Below are positions 1 through 5,946 of a stretch of 6,266 nucleotides of DNA, one piece after another. A program made the translations under genes and the position numbers. The notes beneath the pieces were generated by a model. It ran no database searches, was not told the origin of the DNA, and worked only from the letters and a program-made list of their open reading frames with translations. Each line of letters begins with the position of its first letter. The stretch's first letter is position 1. Origin of the DNA: Planctomycetaceae bacterium (GTDB taxonomy: Bacteria > Planctomycetota > Planctomycetia > Pirellulales > Thermoguttaceae); contig JAIRLW010000322.1 in NCBI GenBank assembly GCA_031259095.1, positions 1 to 6,266 of the forward strand, written 5' to 3'.

Positions 1-1017
1 ATGCCGTTTACGTTTCTTCCGCATGAAAGCGGTGACGGTCCGCCGCCGGTTCCGCCGCCGCCGCCGCGAACACGTATTGAACCGGATAAAAACAAAGTAA
101 AGCATGAAATTTCGTTTCCGAATGTAATTCGTATTGACCGTGTTTATCATACACGTCTGACGCTTGATTTTGACAAGATGAAACCGTTGATACTTGATCC
201 GTTAGATTCAATTACGGAAGCGGAACTTGTACCGATGTTGAACGGCAAACCGAATCCTGCCGCGTTGACGGAAATTGATCTCAACAATACCGCTGACAAC
301 TTCCGTCAGCAAACACTCATTTTTACAATTGCCGCGAGAATTTACAACAGCGAAAAAAAACAGACGTGGAAAGGTTCTGTTGAATCATTTATTTTGCAGC
401 TTATTGAACTTGTTGAAACATTTATTCGTTCAAATAAATTGCAGATCAAAAATCCTGATTTTAACAAAGATGAATTACGGCGGCGTGTACTGATCATGCT
501 GAACATTGGCAAGGTTATTCAATATATTATGCATGAGGTACGTTCGGAAAATACGGAGGAGTTGATACTGGTCTTCGACAGAGAGAAACCGATTCGTTCG
601 ACTTCCGACGTTCGAACTTGGTGGACAACCAAATATGCCGAAGCAATGGAAAAATCGCACATTAATTTTACTGTATTCGACAGCATCATGGAATTTCACG
701 ACGCCAAAAAAATTAACGATTACAAAAATGTTGATTCTTTTGTCAAGAATGATCATCTTGGTTTTTCTATTTTGTACAATTATCAAGGAGTTATCCGCAA
801 ATACATTCCCGACTTTATTGTTTGTTTCAAAAATAACACAAAACTTATTCTTGAAACCAAAGGACGTGATACCGATCAAGACAAAACCAAACGTGAATTT
901 CTCAATGAATGGTGCAAAGCAGTCAATCAGGATGGACGTTTCGGAAAATGGAATTGGAATGTGTCGTTTGATCCCAACGATATACCTAAAATCCTTTCCG
1001 ATACAGCGAAACAATAA
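1..1017 (+). CDS. Type III-like restriction helicase-nuclease (BPTD_3080-like), C-terminal part, 5' end missing
   Basis: This is the C-terminal 338 residues of a large Res-type DNA restriction subunit; the superfamily 2 helicase motifs expected in the full protein lie upstream of the window. The reading frame is open from base 1. The opening PFTFLPHE followed by a proline-rich stretch (residues 14-22, from CCG repeats at 40-66) and then RIEP looks, from memory of the family, like an internal segment, so the ATG at base 1 is probably not the true start. The C-terminus carries a PD-(D/E)xK nuclease: P270-D271 after RKYI, then E285-T-K287 in LILETKG, preceded by the family-like KNDHLGF at about 250. 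A basic DQDKTKREFLNEW segment follows. The gene ends in tandem TAA stops, 42 bases before the methyltransferase gene, which suggests one operon. Expected role: ATP-dependent cleavage of unmodified foreign DNA. The nuclease call is strong; the exact family name is from memory. Confidence 0.85.
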   Translation: MPFTFLPHESGDGPPPVPPPPPRTRIEPDKNKVKHEISFPNVIRIDRVYHTRLTLDFDKMKPLILDPLDSITEAELVPMLNGKPNPAALTEIDLNNTADNFRQQTLIFTIAARIYNSEKKQTWKGSVESFILQLIELVETFIRSNKLQIKNPDFNKDELRRRVLIMLNIGKVIQYIMHEVRSENTEELILVFDREKPIRSTSDVRTWWTTKYAEAMEKSHINFTVFDSIMEFHDAKKINDYKNVDSFVKNDHLGFSILYNYQGVIRKYIPDFIVCFKNNTKLILETKGRDTDQDKTKREFLNEWCKAVNQDGRFGKWNWNVSFDPNDIPKILSDTAKQ

Positions 1018-1059
1018 TAAGGAACGCAAAGATACGAAATTTTAATAATAAAAATTACC
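1018..1059 (+). other. Short intergenic spacer between nuclease and methyltransferase genes
   Basis: The 42-base spacer begins with a second in-frame TAA directly after the stop of the upstream gene. It holds AAGGA at 1019-1023, which is too far (about 36 bases) from the next ATG to act as its ribosome binding site. It also holds GAACGCAAAGATACGAAA (1022-1039) and an A/T-rich tract (about 1038-1057) just before the start. No terminator hairpin is visible, which favours read-through from the upstream gene. Confidence 0.5.
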
Positions 1060-1379
1060 ATGAAACTGTACGCATTTACAACTTCTGAAATTTCCAAACA
1101 CAACGGTTATCTCAAAATCGGCGAGACCAACGGAGATGTTGAAAAACGCGTCGATCAGGAATGTCACGAACTTAACGTTCAAAAAGAAATTGTTTGGCGC
1201 GACGCTGTTATTACGGAACGTTCTCATATTGACAAAATGATTCACCGTTATTTAGTCAATCAAGGTTTTCAGATTCAACAATTCGACACAACCGGTCAAG
1301 ATACCAAATGGGTACAATGTACTGTTGCGGATGTGGCGAAAGCGTTTGCCATCGTTAAACAACAACTCTACAACGATGA
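1060..1379 (+). repeat. Direct repeat copy A: GIY-YIG-like module coding segment
   Basis: This 320-base segment matches 5947-6266 in the same orientation without gaps. By hand count there are 43 mismatches (about 87% identity), and 14 of 106 encoded residues differ. The longest exact block is 42 bases (1210-1251, matching 6097-6138). The first 70 codons carry 20 base changes but only 3 amino-acid changes (V27I, E28D, D32E), so most differences are silent. The right-hand limit is set by the window end and the homology may continue. Upstream of the ATG the two copies are not clearly alike. Confidence 0.95.
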
Positions 1380-4038
1380 AATTCAACGTCAAAATGTTTG
1401 TAATGAATTTTACGAAAAAATCCGCAACTGGTTTTACTGGACAGCGAAAACGGGTAACGGCTCCCCAAAAAATCTAACACTGTCTGTAGCCGAACCAGAA
1501 TACACGTTGCGACTAATTGTTCGGTTGTTGTTGTGTTTCTTTTTGCAAGATAAGGGAATCATTCCAAAAGAACTATTTGATAAAACTTTTATTGAACAAA
1601 ATCTCAAAGAAGATGAAGAATATCGTTATTACAATGCAATTTTACGCAACTTATTTTTTCATTGTCTCAATACGCCCATCAGAGATCGCAGCGAAGTCGA
1701 ACATAAAAAATTGTTCAAAAATATCCGCAACATTAAAGAGCAATTTCAAAAAGTTCCGTTTCTCAACGGCGGTTTATTTTATGAACACTCCGGCGATGAC
1801 TTGCCGTTGAACCACGAACATTTTTTTTCGGAATTGACAACCCGATACATTCTTGAACTTGGTGGTAATTATAAAGTTGAGGGTATTATTCGCATTTTAT
1901 CACAATATCAGTATAAACTTTCAATAGATGATTTATTTGATAGGGAATACACGCAAACGGTTGATCCTGAATTTATCGGTAAAGTATTTGAAAGTCTTTT
2001 GGCATGTATTGATGCGAACACCCAAAAAAATCGGCGTAAAACTACCGGCAGTTTTTATACGCCGCGTGAAATTGTTGATTATATGGTTGGTAAATCGTTG
2101 GACGCATATTTGCAGAACGACTCAGGAAAGGATTTATTGCAATGTAAAGTTCTTGATCCTGCTTGCGGTTCGGGAGCATTTCCTTGCGGCGTGATGAATG
2201 AAATCATCCGGCGAATTGATCCCGATAAACAATTTTCGCAACAAGAACGTTATCGTAAAAAATTAAAGATTCTACAAAATGTTATTTATGGAGTCGATAT
2301 TCAACCTATGGCGGTACAGATTACCACTCTTCGTATGTTTTTATCTCTTATTCAAGAAGTGATTCCCGATAAGAAAAAAGAAAATTACGGAATTGAACCA
2401 TTGCCTAATCTTGAAACGAAATTTATTTGTGCGAATGCGCTTATCGGGTTGGAAAAAGAAAAACAGAGATTTCTTGTTTCGCCGTCGATCAAAATTGCGG
2501 TTGAAATGTTAAAAAATAACCGCGACCAATATGTAACAGCCAGTACGCTACAGGATAAACAAAGGATACAGGAATATGATGAAAAGTTACGACATTCCTT
2601 TTCCCAACTACTTGAAACAGAAACAATTTTTTCTCACGATACTGTTGAACATTTATTAAAGTGGAATCCCTACAACCAAACTAAAGCATCGCCATTTTTC
2701 GATCCGCAATGGATGTTTGGTATTACGGATGGTTTTGATATTGTGATCGGCAATCCGCCGTATGTAAGCGCGCCTACAATGGTTGATACCAACCCACAAG
2801 GACGACAAGCAGTTATTGATTCAAAACGTTTTACTACACTATACCAAAAATGGGATTTGTATATTCCTTTTATGGAATTTGGTCTCCAATTACTGAAAGA
2901 AAACGGATTATTGACAATGATCGTACCCTATCCTCTAACCAACCAAACTTATGCAAAAAAAATGCGGGAATTGATTGTCAATAACTATAACTTAATCGAA
3001 ATAGTCGATTTGAACGGAACCAAAATTTTCGAAAATGCCACAGTAAGTAATTGTATTCCTTTCATATTAAAATCAAAGCCGAATAAAAATTGTTACATAT
3101 CGCATATCAATGAACAAAAAAAGATCACACATACTTTCAAGCAAAATTATTCTAATTTAGTACAAGACGACAAAACATCCGTATGGAATCTTACAAAAGA
3201 AAAAAGAGAAACAAACCGACATTCCGGGATGAATGTGTTGGGAGATTTTTGTTATATCAGCGTAGGGATGGTACTCAATGCCGATGAGAAAACGGCAAGA
3301 GGCGAGTTCACCAAAGACGATTTAATAAGCGAAACATACGACAAAATACATTGCAGAAAATATATTGAAGCAAAAGATATTGAAAGATACGTGGTTAAAA
3401 AAATTCATTATCTTGAATATAATACAGAACGTTGTCCCGATAAATTAAGACGACCGACTTTTAGAGAATTATATGAATTACCTAAATTGATGTTTAATCG
3501 TTTGGGAAATTTACAGGTATTTTTAGATAGTGAAACAAGATTCTTACACAGTGATTCTATGTTTTCCGCCATTCTATGGAAAGACTTAAAAGAGGTTGAC
3601 AATAAGAGCATATCGGCAAGCGTGAAACGATACTCAAAACATTCACGCAAGGAAATGGAGTTGTGGTCAGAGACAATTGATTTACGTTATTTATTGGGAA
3701 TATTAAACTCTAAATATGCTTCGGTTCTGTTGTCCAATCTTCGCGGCGGCGACTATCATATTTATCCTGAACATTTACGAAATTTACCTGTTTCCAAGAC
3801 TTCATTAAACCAACAACGGTTTATAAATTCTCTTGTTGATCAAGTCCTTTCAATGAAAAAGAAAAATCCTATGGCGGACACGTCCGATCTGGAATCACAA
3901 ATTGACGCTATCGTTTTTTTATTGTACGGATTGACGGAGTCAGAGATGATAAATGTTTTGTTGTCAATGCCACTGGTGAGCGAATCAGAACGCCGACGAA
4001 TTCAAGCCCATTACAAAGATTATAAACGTAAACAATAA
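1060..4038 (+). CDS. Eco57I/type IIG-like adenine-specific DNA methyltransferase with N-terminal GIY-YIG-like domain
   Basis: A 992-aa protein predicted to methylate adenine N6 in a specific DNA site. Residues 1-106 form a GIY-YIG-like (T5orf172/MUG113-type) module: Y4, the core K19-I-G21, R30, and IDKMIH at 57-62. Residues about 110-320 are the helical region typical of Eco57I-like enzymes (LRLIVRLLLCFFLQDKG, FLNGGLF). The methyltransferase core follows in gamma-class order: GSFYTP (330-335), AdoMet motif I DPACGSGAF (366-374), YGVDIQP (410-416), NLETKFICANALIG (448-461) and catalytic NPPY (565-568). A TaqI-like C-terminal recognition domain follows (EAKDI about 770, FLHSDSMF from 828, LLGILNSK about 878-885), then a tail with IDAIVFLLYGL (from 948). 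The ATG at 1060 is supported by the downstream paralogous copy starting at the same residue. No PD-(D/E)xK nuclease is seen at the N-terminus, so cutting may depend on the GIY-YIG-like domain or on the upstream helicase-nuclease. Methyltransferase activity is near certain; restriction activity of this polypeptide is inferred. Confidence 0.93.
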   Translation: MKLYAFTTSEISKHNGYLKIGETNGDVEKRVDQECHELNVQKEIVWRDAVITERSHIDKMIHRYLVNQGFQIQQFDTTGQDTKWVQCTVADVAKAFAIVKQQLYNDEIQRQNVCNEFYEKIRNWFYWTAKTGNGSPKNLTLSVAEPEYTLRLIVRLLLCFFLQDKGIIPKELFDKTFIEQNLKEDEEYRYYNAILRNLFFHCLNTPIRDRSEVEHKKLFKNIRNIKEQFQKVPFLNGGLFYEHSGDDLPLNHEHFFSELTTRYILELGGNYKVEGIIRILSQYQYKLSIDDLFDREYTQTVDPEFIGKVFESLLACIDANTQKNRRKTTGSFYTPREIVDYMVGKSLDAYLQNDSGKDLLQCKVLDPACGSGAFPCGVMNEIIRRIDPDKQFSQQERYRKKLKILQNVIYGVDIQPMAVQITTLRMFLSLIQEVIPDKKKENYGIEPLPNLETKFICANALIGLEKEKQRFLVSPSIKIAVEMLKNNRDQYVTASTLQDKQRIQEYDEKLRHSFSQLLETETIFSHDTVEHLLKWNPYNQTKASPFFDPQWMFGITDGFDIVIGNPPYVSAPTMVDTNPQGRQAVIDSKRFTTLYQKWDLYIPFMEFGLQLLKENGLLTMIVPYPLTNQTYAKKMRELIVNNYNLIEIVDLNGTKIFENATVSNCIPFILKSKPNKNCYISHINEQKKITHTFKQNYSNLVQDDKTSVWNLTKEKRETNRHSGMNVLGDFCYISVGMVLNADEKTARGEFTKDDLISETYDKIHCRKYIEAKDIERYVVKKIHYLEYNTERCPDKLRRPTFRELYELPKLMFNRLGNLQVFLDSETRFLHSDSMFSAILWKDLKEVDNKSISASVKRYSKHSRKEMELWSETIDLRYLLGILNSKYASVLLSNLRGGDYHIYPEHLRNLPVSKTSLNQQRFINSLVDQVLSMKKKNPMADTSDLESQIDAIVFLLYGLTESEMINVLLSMPLVSESERRRIQAHYKDYKRKQ

Positions 4039-4161
4039 TCTATTGGATAGTAAACTTTCTTTTGATACGCGACAACATTATTTGTAATATTAAATTGAAA
4101 ATTCGAGTTGCGAAGACTCCGGTTTTTAAGAATTAAAACTTTATCAAACAATTACGATATT
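4039..4161 (+). other. Intergenic gap before the ATPase gene
   Basis: This is the longest non-coding gap in the window, at 123 bases. It is strongly A/T-rich and holds no supportable small gene. A 4-bp stem, GAGT (4105-4108) with ACTC (4116-4119), followed by a T-run at 4123-4127, is too weak to call a terminator. An unrecognised promoter for the ATPase-TOPRIM pair could lie here, since the gap is longer than the other spacers, but no -35/-10 pair stands out. Confidence 0.4.
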
Positions 4162-5268
4162 ATGATTGAAAAAGTAACAATAAAAAATTTCAAAGCAATC
4201 CAATCTGCAACGATTAAACTTACAGATTTATCAGTTTTCGTAGGCAATAATGGCAGCGGAAAGAGCAGTGTTATTGAGGCGTTACAAATATTGCAAAACG
4301 TACTACTTTACGGACTGTCCAACGCATTTCAAAATCGTTGGTATGGTCTGGAATACGTACATAACGTAACAAATAAAAAAAGCACAGATGACAAATTATT
4401 CGAAGATGATATTGAAATCAACATTCAGGGAAAAATTAAAAAAGACAAATTCGATTATAAGGCTTGCTTTAATGCAATTCCCAATGGTGATTTATATTGG
4501 ATAACACACGAAAGCCTTTTAGAAAATAAAACCATAATCTATAAATTGGGAGAACCTGATAAATTGAGTAATCAACTTCAAACCAAACTGATATTGGCAG
4601 ACAATAATGATCCATTTGCAATTATTTTACGAAACTATATTACTTCATGGCAATTCCTCTCACTGGAACCGGAACGAATGTACTTCCCAACTCATCGTGA
4701 TTACAGTACAGAAAATGTTCGCTTAAAAAATACGGGTGAAAATCTTGCTGATTTTTTTCGCCGATTACAAGATAATTCTTCATTGAGTAATCTTATTATC
4801 GATAAATTGCGTTACGTATTGCCGGATTTGATTGATGTTGCTGGCGGAGAGATTCCTGTTCAAAAAATGGTTTATCTTTTTTTGGCAGAGCGTCATCACA
4901 ATGATCGGCTTCCCAGTTGGCTTTTCTCTTCCGGTACGTTACGAATTTTGACCTTTTTGGCTTTACTCAATAGTGAAACACCGCCACCGGTATTGTTTAT
5001 TGAAGAGATTGAAAACGGCTTAGATCCGCGAACTTTAAACTTGCTTGTTGAAGAATTCCGCGGTTTGATGCCTCAACATCAATTTATCGCAACAACACAT
5101 TCGCCTTACTTTTTAGACCTCGTTGATTTGAAACATATTATTGTTGCCGAACGCGACGCGGGTGAAACAGAATATTATCGTCCCAATGACGACAAACGGC
5201 TAAATGATTGGAAAGAAAAATTTTCCGCCGGAAACCTTTACACTATGAACAAATTATCACGAAAATGA
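4162..5268 (+). CDS. AAA_15/AAA_21 (ABC/SMC-like, OLD-related) ATPase
   Basis: A 368-aa predicted ATPase. It opens with MIEKVTIKNFKAI, the usual first strand of this family, then Walker A GNNGSGKSS (28-36). It has an ABC-signature-like SSGTLRILTF (from 256), Walker B VLFIEEIENGLDP (277-289) with E281/E282 as candidate catalytic glutamate, and the H-switch TTHSP (311-315, H313). No long coiled coil is evident in the roughly 200 residues between Walker A and the signature, so it is a short ATPase rather than a full SMC. ATG 4162 is chosen because the canonical N-terminus begins there; an in-frame TTG at 4108 would only add a basic, unlike stretch. No Shine-Dalgarno is visible. The stop overlaps the start of the TOPRIM gene by ATGA, so the two products are probably made together and act as a pair, as in RloA/RloB, AbiL and PARIS. 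The ATPase fold is certain; a sensor role in phage defence is inferred. Confidence 0.93.
   Translation: MIEKVTIKNFKAIQSATIKLTDLSVFVGNNGSGKSSVIEALQILQNVLLYGLSNAFQNRWYGLEYVHNVTNKKSTDDKLFEDDIEINIQGKIKKDKFDYKACFNAIPNGDLYWITHESLLENKTIIYKLGEPDKLSNQLQTKLILADNNDPFAIILRNYITSWQFLSLEPERMYFPTHRDYSTENVRLKNTGENLADFFRRLQDNSSLSNLIIDKLRYVLPDLIDVAGGEIPVQKMVYLFLAERHHNDRLPSWLFSSGTLRILTFLALLNSETPPPVLFIEEIENGLDPRTLNLLVEEFRGLMPQHQFIATTHSPYFLDLVDLKHIIVAERDAGETEYYRPNDDKRLNDWKEKFSAGNLYTMNKLSRK
5265..5268 (+). promoter_or_regulatory. ATGA stop/start overlap coupling ATPase and TOPRIM translation
   Basis: The ATG of the TOPRIM gene (5265-5267) overlaps the TGA of the ATPase gene (5266-5268). There is no ribosome binding site just upstream (CAAATTATCACGAAA), so the second gene is likely translated by termination-reinitiation. 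This would give linked amounts of both proteins. Confidence 0.75.
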
Positions 5269-5864
5269 AATTAGGTCTTATACTCGAATGTCCGAGCCAA
5301 GGAACCGATCATCTGGTGTACGAATATATAATTAAAAAACTACGCCAGAATATCGAAGTTGATGTTGTAGGTTTAAATAACAAAAAAAATTTAATAGTCC
5401 AATGTGGCAATATAGCAAAGTTGTTATTTGATGTAGATCATTGCAATCAAGTTGTCATCTTATGGGATTTAATACCGCGATGGAAAAATGAAAAAGCGTG
5501 TCGTAAAGATGATGTTGATGCGATTAGAAAAAATTTAGAGGCGGCTAAGGTTGATCAATCCAAAATTAAACTGAATTGTATCGAACCGGAGTTGGAAGGT
5601 TGGATTATTGCCGAAGGTTCTGCACTTACAAAATACAAAGAAAAAATTTGTCAACGTCCAGTTAGAAAATTTCATGGTAGAAAAGTATCATCAAAATTTC
5701 AAGACAGTAAAAAAATTATAACCAAATATTTGGGCAAAACATACAATGGTATTGTTGAAGCAATTAAGATAACAGAGAAGATCGAAGATTTCGGGAAAAT
5801 TGCCCGTAAGCATAAGTCTTTCGCGCGGTTTAAAACATTTATCGAACAATTGCAAGATACCTGA
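5265..5864 (+). CDS. DUF4276/RloB-like TOPRIM-fold protein, putative effector partner of the ATPase
   Basis: A 199-aa basic protein. The start is placed at ATG 5265 because MKLGLILECP is a typical first beta-strand of the TOPRIM/DUF4276 fold, with E8 as the conserved strand-1 glutamate; an earlier in-frame ATG at 5208 lies inside the ATPase gene. A second strand, VVILWDLI (63-70), provides D68. The segment IEPELEGWIIAE (106-117) matches the E-x-E-x-E-x-W-hydrophobic-A pattern I associate with DUF4276 proteins. The C-terminal part (about 120-199) is lysine-rich with no recognised motif. The position where many TOPRIM nucleases have the second Asp of DxD holds I70, so metal binding may differ or activity may be reduced. 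No signal peptide or membrane segment is seen. Pairing with an overlapping ATPase gene suggests a nuclease or toxin-like effector gated by the ATPase. The fold call is moderately strong; function is inferred by analogy with RloB, AbiLii and AriB. Confidence 0.7.
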   Translation: MKLGLILECPSQGTDHLVYEYIIKKLRQNIEVDVVGLNNKKNLIVQCGNIAKLLFDVDHCNQVVILWDLIPRWKNEKACRKDDVDAIRKNLEAAKVDQSKIKLNCIEPELEGWIIAEGSALTKYKEKICQRPVRKFHGRKVSSKFQDSKKIITKYLGKTYNGIVEAIKITEKIEDFGKIARKHKSFARFKTFIEQLQDT

Positions 5865-5909
5865 CAATTGGGAAAACATTAACCACACAGAGAAAATAAT
5901 GTATAAGAA

Positions 5910-5941
5910 TATCTGGTCAGATAAAACCACCTAAATATAAT
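5910..5941 (+). promoter_or_regulatory. Possible operator/promoter element before the second GIY-YIG-like gene
   Basis: TATCTGGTCAGATA (5910-5923) is an inverted repeat with 6 paired positions on each side of a central GT. It is followed by TATAAT at 5936-5941, only 5 bases before the ATG at 5947. If used as a -10 box, the transcript would start at or near the ATG, giving a leaderless message. No good -35 box is visible, and such short motifs occur by chance in A/T-rich DNA. Confidence 0.2.
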
Positions 5942-5946
5942 TCCCC

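Noticed and set aside
40..66. CCG-rich microsatellite-like tract
   Set aside because: It encodes the proline-rich linker of the helicase-nuclease and is interrupted by a valine codon. I recall a proline-rich stretch at this place in the family, so it is ordinary coding sequence.
475..1029. 184-codon open frame on the - strand
   Set aside because: It lies wholly antisense to the nuclease domain of the helicase-nuclease gene, has no recognisable motif, and the + strand frame has clear catalytic residues.
635..1045. 136-codon + strand frame overlapping the nuclease domain and running into the spacer
   Set aside because: It is out of frame with a well-supported gene, has no family-like motifs, and is a shadow frame.
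1042..1245. 67-codon - strand frame whose product resembles that of the - strand frame at 5953-6252
   Set aside because: The resemblance is a by-product of the direct repeat. Both lie antisense to the conserved GIY-YIG-like module, where changes follow silent positions of the + frame.
4105..4127. Possible rho-independent terminator after the methyltransferase gene
   Set aside because: The stem is only 4 bp (GAGT/ACTC) with a 7-base loop and does not abut the T-run, so it is too weak to support.
4108..4161. Upstream TTG start extending the ATPase by 18 residues
   Set aside because: The extension is basic and unlike the family, whose N-terminus normally begins right at the MIEKVTIKNFK strand encoded from 4162; TTG is also a rarer start.
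5208..5264. Upstream ATG start extending the TOPRIM protein by 19 residues
   Set aside because: It would overlap the ATPase gene by about 60 bases and precede the natural first beta-strand. The ATGA overlap at 5265 is the usual arrangement.
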